Below the pieces are notes generated by a model, which made no database searches, was not told the origin of the DNA, and saw only the letters and a program-made list of their open reading frames with translations. DNA of 64,000 nt from Ilyomonas sp965214235 (GTDB taxonomy: Bacteria; Bacteroidota; Bacteroidia; Chitinophagales; Chitinophagaceae), in the NCBI GenBank assembly GCA_965214235.1, contig CBDCBH010000002.1:496001-560000 (forward strand). The letters run 5' to 3'. Shown piece after piece: positions 17,407 through 25,890 of this stretch (within the stretch, counting starts at the first letter, position 1; the number at the start of each line of letters is the position of its first letter). The position numbers and the translations under genes were made by a program.

Positions 17407-18198
17407 TTATAAAAATGATTCTATTATTTCTGTAGTAGCTTTTTGTTTTTTTCTTAAAGATTCACCATAGAGTTCTATTCGTATTGATTGGTGAACGATT
17501 CTATCCAGTATAGCATCGGCAAGTGTTTTTTCGCCTATTACTTCATGCCATTTTTTTACGGGTACCTGTGCCGTTATGATGGTGGAACGTTTACCGTGAC
17601 GGTCTTCGATGATATCTAAAAGTAAAGCCCTGCTGCCGGTATCAAAGGGTTGAACACCAAAATCATCTAATATTAAAGCGTCCTGTTTTTCTATTTTTGA
17701 TAACTCTTTTAGATGTGCACCATCGGCTTTTGCCATTTTTAAATGAGACATAAGCTTTGCAGTATTGGTGTATAAAACCTTATATCCCAACAAACAGGCC
17801 TGCTGGCCAAGAGCAGATGCCAAAAAGCTTTTTCCCGTACCCGTACTGCCTGTAATAAAAAGGTCTTCTCCTTTTTTTATAAAATCACAAGTGGATAAAC
17901 GCTGTACCTGATTTTTATCAAGGCCCCGGTTTTCGGAGTAATCTAATTGTTCTATACTGGCACTGTAGCGGAAGTTGGCGTTCTTAAGCCCTCTTTGCAG
18001 CGCACGGTACTGCCTGTCATCCCACTCACTTTGTATTAAGTGGTGTACCAGTTCATCATTGGTAAAGGTTTGAGTCTGGTCAGATTCAATACAGGATTTA
18101 AATGACTGATGCATTCCCAAGAGCCGCATGCGACTCATCTTTTCTAAACTTTCTTTGTTCATTGTTTTGATTTTTATTTGATGAAGAATAGTTGCCAT
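17407..18198 (-). CDS. istB: IS21-family helper ATPase IstB
   Basis: AAA+ ATPase that regulates IS21 transposition and target choice together with IstA. 263 residues with a Walker A motif GSTGTGKS near residue 117, Walker B ALILDDFG, and the sensor-containing stretch STIITAQVPVKKWHEVIGEKTLADAILDRIVH. I keep the ATG at 18198 because an AAGGAA sequence lies just upstream; an internal Met 13 codons on (MNKESLEKMSRMRLLGMHQ) has no such site. Located 17 bases after istA in the same direction. Confidence 0.93.
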   Translation of the reverse strand: MATILHQIKIKTMNKESLEKMSRMRLLGMHQSFKSCIESDQTQTFTNDELVHHLIQSEWDDRQYRALQRGLKNANFRYSASIEQLDYSENRGLDKNQVQRLSTCDFIKKGEDLFITGSTGTGKSFLASALGQQACLLGYKVLYTNTAKLMSHLKMAKADGAHLKELSKIEKQDALILDDFGVQPFDTGSRALLLDIIEDRHGKRSTIITAQVPVKKWHEVIGEKTLADAILDRIVHQSIRIELYGESLRKKQKATTEIIESFL

Positions 18199-18215
18199 TT
18201 TTTATTCCTTGCGTT

Positions 18216-19772
18216 TTATTGATAATAATCTTCCCCACGGATATTGTCGTGTAGTGGCATGTTGTTTTCATTGCCGGAAGCTTGCTGCTCTTCGTCTAAT
18301 GGAATAAAATCTGATTTTGATTTTAATATGCGTTCGATAATACCAAAGTTGTATACGTTAAAACTATCGGCTCGTTTACACGCATTAATAAGCCTTGTTT
18401 CCCCAACCCGCTTTTTGTAATTAATAATTCCCAGGCAAGCCCTGTAATTTTTTTCGGGATACTCGTTTCCGGATAATACTTTTTTTATGTACTCCATTAC
18501 CGCTACACCAATAAGGGCAGCATCAGCAATAAATTTTTCAGGGTTCCACTCTGTAGGATATTTATGCCAGGAAGCAAGGTGGCCTTCATTTTGTGTGTAT
18601 TTATCTTTGCCAAACGAACGAACATGAACTGCAATCAACTCATGTTCACTGAAGGCTTCCACTTTTGTACGGTTGTACATCAGCTTCACCTTTTTACCAA
18701 TAAATTTATAAGGGACACTGTAGTAACGATGGTCTACCGTTACAAAACCGGTTTTTCCAACCGTTGCTGTTTTGGTGGTCATCGGGTCAAATGGATATTT
18801 ATTCAGCGGCTTCAAAGCATTTTTTTCCAACGCTTCAAACTGTTGCATTCTGCTATAATCACACCCGGTCAGTAAGGTACTGTTATGGGCTTCTAAATAA
18901 AAAAGAATATCCAGGTTCAGCGTTTCTAAACTGGCATATACCTTTTGGTCTATTTTAGTAAAGATGCTGGTGTAGATTATTTTTACAGCGCCTTCCACCA
19001 GTGCTTTGTCTTTAGGCTTATAAGCCCTTGCAGGAAAAACATAGGTGTTGTAATGGGCAGCAAATGCAACAAAGCTATCGTTGAGTTCAGCTTCATAACG
19101 GCTGGCTTTCTTTACCGCTGATTTTAAATTATCCGGTATAATGGCTTCGGGTACACCACCATAAAAATGCAACGCAGCTTCGCAGGCACCTATAAAATCT
19201 TCTTTCTTTTGTGAAGCTACGGCCCTTACATAAGTGAGCTGGCTACAGCCAAGAATGGCTACGAAGACTTCAACATCCTGCACTTCACCTGTTTGTTTAT
19301 CTACTACCTGTAACTTCTTTCCGGTAAAATCAATAAAGAGTTTGTCGCCCACCTTATGTGGTACACGCATGGAGGGCTTACTCATGCCCATGTAAGCGTT
19401 TAGGCGTACCAGAAAGGCAGAGTGTTTATATCCTTCAGGGCATTGACTGATGTAATCGGCATAAACCATTTGTTTGGTGATACCACGCTTTTTCAATCTG
19501 CCTGCCAGCTCTGGTAACAGAACTTCTAAATCTACTACGCGGCTACTGATTGTTTTTGGTTTTTCTATTAAAAATGCACCGGCGAGTTGCTTATCACTCA
19601 TAGCATCCACACGCTCAATGGTAAGCTGCAGCTGGACAAAAAGTAACAAGTACTTCTTAACAGTATTGCGTGCAATACCTGTTGTCTTGCTGATAAACTT
19701 ACTGCCCCGGCCATCTGCATAAAGTCGTAATACCTGTCTGATTTTAAACATATCAATTGTTTTGTTGGACAT
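18216..19772 (-). CDS. istA: IS21-family transposase IstA
   Basis: DDE transposase of 518 residues. The N-terminal helix-turn-helix (IRQVLRLYADGRGSKFISKTTGIARNTVKKYLLLF) binds the ends. The integrase core shows LFIDFTGKK, IIPDNLKSAVKKASRYEAELNDSF and the catalytic Glu in KDKALVEGAVKIIY. The C-terminal part has the RYYSVPYKFIGKKVKLMYNRTKVEAF beta domain typical of IstA. Intact and upstream of istB. Confidence 0.94.
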   Translation of the reverse strand: MSNKTIDMFKIRQVLRLYADGRGSKFISKTTGIARNTVKKYLLLFVQLQLTIERVDAMSDKQLAGAFLIEKPKTISSRVVDLEVLLPELAGRLKKRGITKQMVYADYISQCPEGYKHSAFLVRLNAYMGMSKPSMRVPHKVGDKLFIDFTGKKLQVVDKQTGEVQDVEVFVAILGCSQLTYVRAVASQKKEDFIGACEAALHFYGGVPEAIIPDNLKSAVKKASRYEAELNDSFVAFAAHYNTYVFPARAYKPKDKALVEGAVKIIYTSIFTKIDQKVYASLETLNLDILFYLEAHNSTLLTGCDYSRMQQFEALEKNALKPLNKYPFDPMTTKTATVGKTGFVTVDHRYYSVPYKFIGKKVKLMYNRTKVEAFSEHELIAVHVRSFGKDKYTQNEGHLASWHKYPTEWNPEKFIADAALIGVAVMEYIKKVLSGNEYPEKNYRACLGIINYKKRVGETRLINACKRADSFNVYNFGIIERILKSKSDFIPLDEEQQASGNENNMPLHDNIRGEDYYQ

Positions 19773-20007
19773 AATTTATCGGTGGTTTGTTTTGCTTAAA
19801 ACAACCGATTACTATGCTATCAAAACAACTGTTCTTTATCCCTTTTTTCACGGGGTCAATTTGAGCCGGAATCAGGGGTCAATTTGAAATGGCCGAGGGG
19901 GGTTAGTTTCATTTGGCCAAAGGGGGTCAGTTTACGTGGGTTTTCCAATACCTATATAATGTTCTACGAGGCGATTTTTATCGTTTTTGAATTTATTTCA
20001 CAGTCTG

Positions 20008-20199
20008 ACGGTGAGGCTTGGCGATGGGCTGGAAATTTATAACGTCAAGCCTGGAACCAAAGCTGAAATTGTTACCAAAGATGAAGATAACAAATAATAG
20101 CTAAATTTATAAAGTCAAGCTGGAGCAAAAGCTGAAATTGAGTTGCAGCCGAAGTTTATTACGTCTGCCAGCCTATTGCCAAACCTATTGTTGCCTGCC
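20008..20199. repeat. attC-like palindromic site A
   Basis: Arms ACGGTGAGGCTTGGCGATGG (20008 on) and the inverted CAGCCTATTGCCAAACCTAT (ending near GTT at 20190-20192). The centre holds two copies of GTCAAGC(C)TGGA(A/G)C(C)AAAAGCTGAAATT-like sequence. The right core GTTGCCTGCC at 20190-20199 pairs with GGCAGGCAAC at 21255-21264, the other end of the HNH unit. The left outer end lacks the AAC core, so this may be the array end. Confidence 0.7.
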
Positions 20200-20207
20200 G
20201 TTTTTTG

Positions 20208-21224
20208 TCAGCAGACTGATAATTTTATTTTGTACTGTTTGTCATTAAGCAAAAATTCAATTTGAGTCATGTCATGCAATTTTATTTCAAGTTTACCAAA
20301 GTCAAACTCTTTATGATGGTTTGGACAAAGCAAAATAATGTTGTCAAGAGTTTCTCTGCCTTTTTGATGTTTTGGCTTTATGTGTGCAGCTTCAACATAT
20401 TTACTACCATCTTTTTTTACAATTGTAGTTGAGCAAATTTGACATTTAAAGTCACGTAGAACTTTTATTTGTGCGATTGTTTTGTTGTCTCTTTTATAAG
20501 TTTTATGATTAACAATAATTTCTTCAGGGTCGGTTTCTTTTAAGTTTTGAAGTTCTTTAAATATGTCAGCTTTTGTTTTGCTTTTGTAAAACTGCTCAAG
20601 TTCCATTTGTTCTTTTTCATCATCAGAAACAAATTGAATTTTAAATTTTTTTCCTACATAAAATTCATAAATAGCGACGAGTTTATTAAAGTCGCTTTCA
20701 TTAGTTCCAGCTTTTGATAATTCTGTTAATTCATCAAAAAGTATTCGGTCAGCAAAATTTTCATCTTTGTAAGAAAAGCCGATTTGTCCAACAATTTGAT
20801 TACTTGATGCTTGTTTATAATTGTTTGCATTTAGTGGAATCGGAAACAAAAGTGAAAATTCTTTTTCCGCTTTGACATTTGTCCAGTATTCTGTTTTTTG
20901 AAAAGAAGTTTTATGACCTTGCACTTCTCTAAAAATTTCAGCCTTACCGTATAAACCAACGATTTGTCCAATATTTTCGTCTGTATTTTTTGTAAAGAAA
21001 ATAATCAGTCCGCCAGTTTCAAAGCTAACAGGTGCATTTGTCCACTGAACAAAACCATAAATGAATTTTAAAGTGTCAATTGATTTTTTGTTAAAATGGA
21101 AATTCAAAGCTTCACCGCCAACATTTGATTTTGCATAACCATGTCCAGCTTTAGGATTTATGTAAGTATTATTTCTCCAGCCAAATGGATTCCAAGTAAT
21201 GTTTGCAAGTATAATTTTACTCAT
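20208..21224 (-). CDS. HNH endonuclease-domain protein
   Basis: 338 residues. The C-terminal HNH nuclease is clear: FKCQICSTTI, YVEAAHIKPKHQKGRETLDNIILLCPNHHKEFD, with paired Cys, the AAH and the CPNHH. The N-terminal 200 residues contain FETGGLIIFFTKNTDENIGQIVGLYGKAEIF, which could be a PUA/EVE-like modified-base reading fold, though that is only an inference. Such sensor-HNH pairs are typical of type IV-like restriction that cuts modified DNA. It is the leftmost gene of the cassette array, its stop lies 8 bases from site A, and it is very AT-rich (15 G/C in the 60 bases at 20641). The substrate is unknown. Confidence 0.75.
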   Translation of the reverse strand: MSKIILANITWNPFGWRNNTYINPKAGHGYAKSNVGGEALNFHFNKKSIDTLKFIYGFVQWTNAPVSFETGGLIIFFTKNTDENIGQIVGLYGKAEIFREVQGHKTSFQKTEYWTNVKAEKEFSLLFPIPLNANNYKQASSNQIVGQIGFSYKDENFADRILFDELTELSKAGTNESDFNKLVAIYEFYVGKKFKIQFVSDDEKEQMELEQFYKSKTKADIFKELQNLKETDPEEIIVNHKTYKRDNKTIAQIKVLRDFKCQICSTTIVKKDGSKYVEAAHIKPKHQKGRETLDNIILLCPNHHKEFDFGKLEIKLHDMTQIEFLLNDKQYKIKLSVC

Positions 21225-21254
21225 GTCTTTTTACTGTAAGGTCTGTCCTAAAAT

Positions 21255-21453
21255 GGCAGGCAACGGTAGGTATTTGCGAAGGCAGGGCATTCATTGATTG
21301 TCCAGCCCGGAACAAATGCCCAATTGAAAATATGTTGTTGAAGGTAAAAATAAAAGCTGAATATTGAACGTCAAGCCCGAACCGCTGCTCATGCCTGTAC
21401 ATAGCTGATGTTACATTGTCCTGCCCTGCTTTTGCAAATACTCATGTTGTGCG
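21255..21453. repeat. attC-like palindromic site B
   Basis: The left arm GTATTTGCGAAGGCAGGGCA and inverted right arm GTATTTGCAAAAGCAGGGCA pair almost perfectly, preceded by AACGGTAG and AACATGA. Between the arms lie GTCCAGCCCGGAAC and GTCAAGCCCGAACC motifs shared with the other sites. The right core GTTGTGCG at 21446-21453 pairs with CGCACAAC at 22576-22583. Confidence 0.75.
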
Positions 21454-21459
21454 TTCGTT

Positions 21460-22536
21460 TTATTCTTCTTCAACTGAAATAATCTTGGCTCGTTGATATG
21501 AGGGCACACCTGAACAGAAATACGGGGGATTTTCATTAAATGTCATTGTAAATTCAATTGTTTCGTTTGAGTTTGCAGACACACTTATTCCTTGCTCATC
21601 AAAATTTCCATCTTTAACGTAGTTGTAGGTGTTAGCGTTGCAATTTTGATAATGTCCATATGTTAGTCCACCAACACTAACATGAATATCTACATCATTC
21701 CTGTTGTAAATTTTTACACTGTATGTATATGTGGTTACTCGTCCATCAGATGAAGGAGAGAGTAATTTTGCAATTAGGGAAACATGTGAGGTTAATTGTG
21801 ATGAAGATGACTTGGTTGGGGATTGCGACGAAGTTGTACCGCTAATACCTAAATATTCTTTAGCAGCTTTAATTGCTTCGTCCGTTCCAATATTAACGCC
21901 AGGTCTAGCTTTTCCTTTCAACCAATTGTAACCCGCTAAAACAGCATTTAATCTTTCTTCAGGTGTCCCATGATGGTCTGGATTATTGAATTCGTAATCT
22001 CCTTTATTATAAAATGAACGTAAGGCTGCTTGTATATCAGTATATGTCAAAAAGCTTCGGTAGTACAAAAAGCAACCAGCGTTAAAATCGGCGAATAGTT
22101 CACTTATCCGAGTTTCGTAACCACTTATTGCGCCTTTGTTAAAATCGACTATGTGAGCAAATTCATGAGCTAGAATGAACGGAATTGTTGTGCCACTTGT
22201 TGATAATCTAAACTCACTTGTTACCATATTTAAGCCTAGTATTACTGTACCAGAAGGATGTGAATAATCTTCAACTCTAGGTATAGCCTGTGCGTTAGGA
22301 GCTGCCGCTTCATCTTGATAATAGTAAACACTGGGATTTATTCCATAAAAGGTTCTTAAAACATTTACCTCTCTATTCAAAAAGTTATCAAGCTGAGTAT
22401 TTCCTGAATAACTTGTCATTCTGAAATTGTCGCTTGGTTTTGAACTTATATTTGCACGACATCCAGAGTTATTTTGCGCAGACAAAGTCGCTGAAGCAGT
22501 TGTCAATACAATTGTCAATGCAATTAGCTTTTTCAT
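21460..22536 (-). CDS. secreted HExxH zinc metalloprotease-like protein
   Basis: 358 residues with a signal peptide (MKKLIALTIVLTTASATLSA). The zinc site is HEFAH at residues 124-128, with a downstream ELFADFNAGC whose Glu146 could be the third ligand, the arrangement of M48-like gluzincins. A later GTPEERLNAVLAGYNW resembles the DxHPxxxxR region of such proteases. A Ser/Thr-rich linker leads to a C-terminal beta domain (about 245-358) with Cys residues. It probably acts in the periplasm or outside the cell; the substrate is unknown. It sits as a single-gene unit between sites B and C. Confidence 0.7.
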   Translation of the reverse strand: MKKLIALTIVLTTASATLSAQNNSGCRANISSKPSDNFRMTSYSGNTQLDNFLNREVNVLRTFYGINPSVYYYQDEAAAPNAQAIPRVEDYSHPSGTVILGLNMVTSEFRLSTSGTTIPFILAHEFAHIVDFNKGAISGYETRISELFADFNAGCFLYYRSFLTYTDIQAALRSFYNKGDYEFNNPDHHGTPEERLNAVLAGYNWLKGKARPGVNIGTDEAIKAAKEYLGISGTTSSQSPTKSSSSQLTSHVSLIAKLLSPSSDGRVTTYTYSVKIYNRNDVDIHVSVGGLTYGHYQNCNANTYNYVKDGNFDEQGISVSANSNETIEFTMTFNENPPYFCSGVPSYQRAKIISVEEE

Positions 22537-22575
22537 GATTTATGTTTTAAGTTAAAAGATGTTCGTTTAAAATGA

Positions 22576-22797
22576 CGCACAACGCATCCGGCTTGCTGCT
22601 GTGCTGGCATTTATAATGTCCAGCCCGGAACCGAAGCCTTGATGAGATGGATAAGCAATAAGTAAAAATATAATGTTGAAGTTAAGAACCAAAAGCCAAA
22701 TTGAAAAACGTCTGCCCGAACAAAAGCTGACAGCGAACAAAAAGATGAGGATTTATTCGTCTGCCAGCATAGCAGCAAACCCCATGTTAGCGGCAGG
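22576..22797. repeat. attC-like palindromic site C
   Basis: The left arm CTTGCTGCTGTGCTGGCA and inverted right arm TTTGCTGCTATGCTGGCA pair at nearly every base, with AACGCATCCGG and AACATGGGG outside them. The centre carries GTCCAGCCCGGAACCGAAGC and GTCTGCCCGAACAAAAGC. The right core GTTAGCGGCA at 22786-22795 pairs with TGCCGCTAAC at 24080-24089. Confidence 0.75.
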
Positions 22798-22888
22798 CTT
22801 TTTAAAATTGTCCACAAATGTGATTTAAGAACAAATTGCAATTTATACGTGCTTTAAAAAGTCGTAACTTTATAAAAAATAAAAAAAT

Positions 22889-23233
22889 ATGAGTTATATA
22901 TATTCAAATGGTCTTTGTCATGAAGCCTTGAGATTGATTAGTTCTGACGATAATTTCGAATCTCGATTAGTTAGAGCATTTTCCGAAATGGGTGTGTCCA
23001 GATATGGAGATACCTCTGATGAAATTTGGAATGAGTGGAAAGAACTCGAAAAAAAATACCATGCAACAAGCGGTGAGATTTATCAGCAACGTAAAATAGG
23101 AACTGTTTCTGAAGAATTGTCTACCGAACTAAAGCAATTGGGTCAGGCATTGGTCGCACTAATTTGTGATTGGATGGAATTTAATACTAGTAAAATTAGT
23201 CAAGGCAAACTGAAACCAGCTAGTACCAATTAA
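22889..23233 (+). CDS. small hypothetical protein, opposite orientation in the array
   Basis: 114 residues, MSYIYSNGLCHEALRLISSDDNFESRLVRAFSEMGV ... QLGQALVALICDWMEFNTSKISQGKLKPASTN. I do not recognise it. It is predicted helical and soluble, without signal peptide or membrane segment. It is the only rightward gene of the array and shares a unit with the leftward membrane protein. AT-rich like its neighbours. Small soluble proteins in such arrays are sometimes immunity or antitoxin proteins, but nothing in the sequence shows that here. Confidence 0.6.
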   Translation: MSYIYSNGLCHEALRLISSDDNFESRLVRAFSEMGVSRYGDTSDEIWNEWKELEKKYHATSGEIYQQRKIGTVSEELSTELKQLGQALVALICDWMEFNTSKISQGKLKPASTN

Positions 23234-23289
23234 ATAATTTCTCAATTTTTTAAAGCTTTCAATCAAGCTACTTCTTAGTAAAATTTATT

Positions 23290-23343
23290 ACGAAGTAAAT
23301 GTCTTGTTGGGTTATGTCGCCAATGCGCATGTTAGCATCTGCC
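23290..23343. repeat. half-site D of the attC-like family
   Basis: A right-arm-like sequence GTCGCCAATGCGCATGTTAGC followed by ATCTGCC lies between the two genes. No matching left arm is present. It shares GTTAGC with the GCTAAC at 24084-24089, so it may be the worn boundary of a separate unit holding the membrane-protein gene. Confidence 0.45.
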
Positions 23344-23373
23344 TTTCTTTTTATTTGAGCAAAGTTAAAAGTC

Positions 23374-24027
23374 TCATTCGCCTCTTTCTTTTAGTGTTTT
23401 TAAACTCCAAACAATTAACCAAAACAAAAGACGCACTGGATAGAAAATAATTAATATAATAATTAATGCTTTGATTGCAAACTTCATTTGTTCATTACTT
23501 GTAAAGGCTTTTAATTCCCATCGGTATTTCTCGGAATCAAGTTTTAAGATTTCGCTTTTGATATCATCACTTTTTGATTTATTAGCTTTGTCAATTTGAG
23601 TGAGAATATTTTTTTCGATGAATTGTTTAAACATTTGGACATTGTGAAAGCCGATTTTGTCAAGCACTTCAATCAATTCTTTACTCCAAGTTTTACTGTA
23701 TTTGTATTCAATGCTGTCTGATTTATAAATTGCTTCAATTCGGTTCCATAAGTCGGCATAAGACTTATATCCTAAAGCAGCCACATCATATTCTTTACTA
23801 TTTACGTCATAGAACCATTGTTGTTGCTTTGACTTTAAATTATATTCATTTGCTAAACTGTCAGCCTGAATTGTTTTAGAAGCAATAACTTTTTGAATAC
23901 TGTCGTATTTTGAAGAGCAATACCAATTGTAAGGATAAATCAAAAGATAAATAATTAAAGCCAGCAGCCCTCCACTAAAAAATAGCAGGACTTCTTTTGC
24001 AATTTTCTTTTTTGTTTTTAGTTGCAT
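23374..24027 (-). CDS. hypothetical two-helix membrane protein
   Basis: 217 residues. A first membrane segment at about 14-33 (LLFFSGGLLALIIYLLIY) and a second at about 183-205 (ALIIILIIFYPVRLLFWLIVW) flank a charged, mostly helical region with coiled-coil character (about 40-180). It ends KTLKERGE. I do not recognise the family. The start ATG at 24027 lies 53 bases inside the unit end at 24080. No partner gene suggests a role; the layout would suit a sensor or a phage-defence effector, but that is speculation. Confidence 0.6.
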   Translation of the reverse strand: MQLKTKKKIAKEVLLFFSGGLLALIIYLLIYPYNWYCSSKYDSIQKVIASKTIQADSLANEYNLKSKQQQWFYDVNSKEYDVAALGYKSYADLWNRIEAIYKSDSIEYKYSKTWSKELIEVLDKIGFHNVQMFKQFIEKNILTQIDKANKSKSDDIKSEILKLDSEKYRWELKAFTSNEQMKFAIKALIIILIIFYPVRLLFWLIVWSLKTLKERGE

Positions 24028-24080
24028 TTAGCTATTGGTCTATTGCGGTCAGTTGAAACTTACGCAGTCACAAAAAGGTT

Positions 24081-24282
24081 GCCGCTAACGGTGCAAGGCT
24101 TTGTGGCGGCACGAAGAAAGTTCAGTCAGCCTGATACTGAAGCCGAAAATAGTACAAAAGAAACAAACAATTCCTGATGACCAAGAGCGTTCTGTCGAGC
24201 CGATAACCGAAGATGAGTAAAAAGCTAAAGTTGCAGCATTGCTGTGTCAGCCGTGCTGACACAAAACCACTTGTTACCTGCT
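24081..24282. repeat. attC-like palindromic site E
   Basis: The left arm AACGGTGCAAGGCTTTGTGG continues CGGCACG; it pairs with the inverted right arm AACAAGTGGTTTTGTGTCAG. The inner motifs GTCAGCCTGATACTGAAGCC and GTCGAGCCGATAACCGAAG are worn versions of those in other sites. The right core GTTACCTGC at 24273-24281 pairs with GCAGGTAAC at 24422-24430. Confidence 0.65.
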
Positions 24283-24421
24283 GCTTTAGTTTGTCAGCAT
24301 AAGCAAGCCTGCGAGTGATGCAAAAACAAAAGAGGCGTAAAAACAAACGTTGTTACTCAGCACTTGTCAACCTGAAAAAGAAGCAAAAACAAAGCGACAA
24401 ACCTTGACTTGTCAAAAGCTT
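24283..24421. other. gene-less cassette unit
   Basis: About 140 bases between sites E and G, bounded by the perfect pair GTTACCTGC/GCAGGTAAC, with no start codon or open frame on the gene strand. It contains one exact GTAAAAACAAA (24337) and two near copies (GCAAAAACAAA, CAAAAACAAAA). Confidence 0.6.
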
Positions 24422-24622
24422 GCAGGTAACGGTCAGGCTTGGCGAAGAACTGGTATTAGCATTCTTGTCTACCGGAACCAAAGCTGAATTTATAATTAAA
24501 AGTTCATTGTTTTTGTAGTCGCCAAATTTATAACGTCAAGCCCATAACTGCTGCTAAATAGCCAAACAAAAGTTGCATTTGAGTATTGTCAACCAGTTTT
24601 TTGCCAAACCTACTGTTGTACG
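24422..24622. repeat. attC-like palindromic site G
   Basis: The left arm AACGGTCAGGCTTGGCGAAG continues AACTGGT; the inverted right arm is AACAGTAGGTTTGGCAAAAA then ACTGGT. The inner motifs are GTCTACCGGAACCAAAGCTG and GTCAAGCCCATAAC. The right core GTTGTACGTT (24615-24624) pairs with AACGTACAAC at 25889-25898. Confidence 0.75.
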
Positions 24623-24627
24623 TTGTT

Positions 24628-25857
24628 TTACTTTTTCAATAATGCGTTTAGTTTGTCGCGTGTGTCTTTAAATTCATGTATGGTTAATGCTTTGTTGTAG
24701 TATTCAACTGCTTTTGCTTTTTCGCCATTTGCTGCTTCAAAATCACCCATTGAATCATATACATTAAAACTGGTGGGATAGTTGACAATGTCCATGTCAA
24801 ACAGGCGCTTTGCTTCCGGCATCTTCTTTTGAGACATCGCAATGTAACCTAATTGATTTACCATTATTTCTGGCGGCTTGTATGTAAAGCCAAAGTGTTT
24901 AGATACATCTTCATAATGCTTTTCAACTTTTGCAATAGTATTCATGGAGAAATTCTGGTAATCATCCGATGAAAGCCTCAAATCATAAAAACTGAAAATA
25001 AAGTGCAAAGCATCATAAGTTGCAATTAAAGGAACAGAGCCATGATTGTCATTCATATAGTACTTGTAATCGTAAGACAATTTATTATTCCTGTTTTGCT
25101 GCAGTACATCATTCAATGATAAGATCGAACGTATATGCTGGGTTGATAGGGCAGTGTCACTTCTCACTTTTGCAGTGTCCATTCCTTCCTTCATTGTATT
25201 TGCGATACCTAAAAACAGCGTTTTGTTTTGGTAGTTTTCTGTTGGCAATACATCCACAGCTTTATGTAATAAGCTTTTTTTATCCCACCACATACTTGGG
25301 TCAATGGCTATGTAGGCATTAAACAGGTCTTTGTGGTTGATGAGCGCATTGATTACAGTCAACCCTCCAAGTGAATGCCCAATTAATGTCTTGTAAGGTA
25401 ATGTCGGATAGGCAGAGTCAATATAAGGCATAAGCTCTTTTTCAATAAAAGCCATAAATTGTTCTCCTCCTCCCGACGTTCTGGATGCATTACTGTCATT
25501 TGGGTCTACATTAAAATGTGTTGGGGTTAAATCCCTCATTCGGTCTGTATTAGGAATCCCCACGACAATCATCTCAGGACAAATTGTGTTGCCGTTTACA
25601 GAACTCAACTGCTGAATCATCCCTACTACAGAATAAAAATGGCCATCACCATCCAATAAATAGACAACCGGGTATTTTGCTTTTGCATAAATATCTGTTG
25701 TTCCGCTATTGGGAACGTACACCCAAACTTTTCTTTGCTCATGCAGTATTTTGGAATTGATGCTGTCAATAGTTCCTAATACAACTTTATTGTCTGTTTG
25801 AGCAAAACATTGAAATAGAACGAAAGAAAAAAACACGAAGAAAAGCGATTTTCTCAT
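24628..25857 (-). CDS. secreted esterase (enterochelin-esterase/esterase D-like) with TPR tail
   Basis: 409 residues from the ATG at 25857; an upstream in-frame extension would run through site H and is rejected. Signal peptide MRKSLFFVFFSFVLFQCFAQ. An alpha/beta-hydrolase of the putative-esterase (Fes/EstD) family: VWVYVPNSG, YPVVYLLDGDGHF, and the nucleophile Ser162 in GHSLGG, with a likely catalytic His in NDNHGSVPL. The last 100 residues form two TPR-like helices (AKRLFDMDIVNYPTSFNVYDSMGDF ... KAVEYYNKALTIHEF). It probably hydrolyses a carboxyl ester in the periplasm; the substrate is unknown. Its stop codon is only a few bases from site G. Confidence 0.85.
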   Translation of the reverse strand: MRKSLFFVFFSFVLFQCFAQTDNKVVLGTIDSINSKILHEQRKVWVYVPNSGTTDIYAKAKYPVVYLLDGDGHFYSVVGMIQQLSSVNGNTICPEMIVVGIPNTDRMRDLTPTHFNVDPNDSNASRTSGGGEQFMAFIEKELMPYIDSAYPTLPYKTLIGHSLGGLTVINALINHKDLFNAYIAIDPSMWWDKKSLLHKAVDVLPTENYQNKTLFLGIANTMKEGMDTAKVRSDTALSTQHIRSILSLNDVLQQNRNNKLSYDYKYYMNDNHGSVPLIATYDALHFIFSFYDLRLSSDDYQNFSMNTIAKVEKHYEDVSKHFGFTYKPPEIMVNQLGYIAMSQKKMPEAKRLFDMDIVNYPTSFNVYDSMGDFEAANGEKAKAVEYYNKALTIHEFKDTRDKLNALLKK

Positions 25858-25890
25858 ATTATTAGTTTTTAGAAATGATAACGAAAATAA

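Larger units (their letters stand above)
17241..19947 (-). mobile_element. IS21-family insertion sequence with 5-bp target duplication
   Basis: The left end TGTAAATACCGGCTAAACTG and the inverted right end TGGAAAACCCACGTAAACTG agree at 14 of 20 positions and both give the TG...CA termini of the family. Further inside, each end carries repeats of the type TAAACTGACCCCCTTYGGCC and ATTTCAAATTGACCCC (one copy of the latter left, two right), as in IS21 multiple terminal repeats. The direct repeat ATACC flanks it at 17236-17240 and 19948-19952. Contains istA and istB, both intact. The insertion lies between the IS1182-type transposase and the cassette array. Confidence 0.88.
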
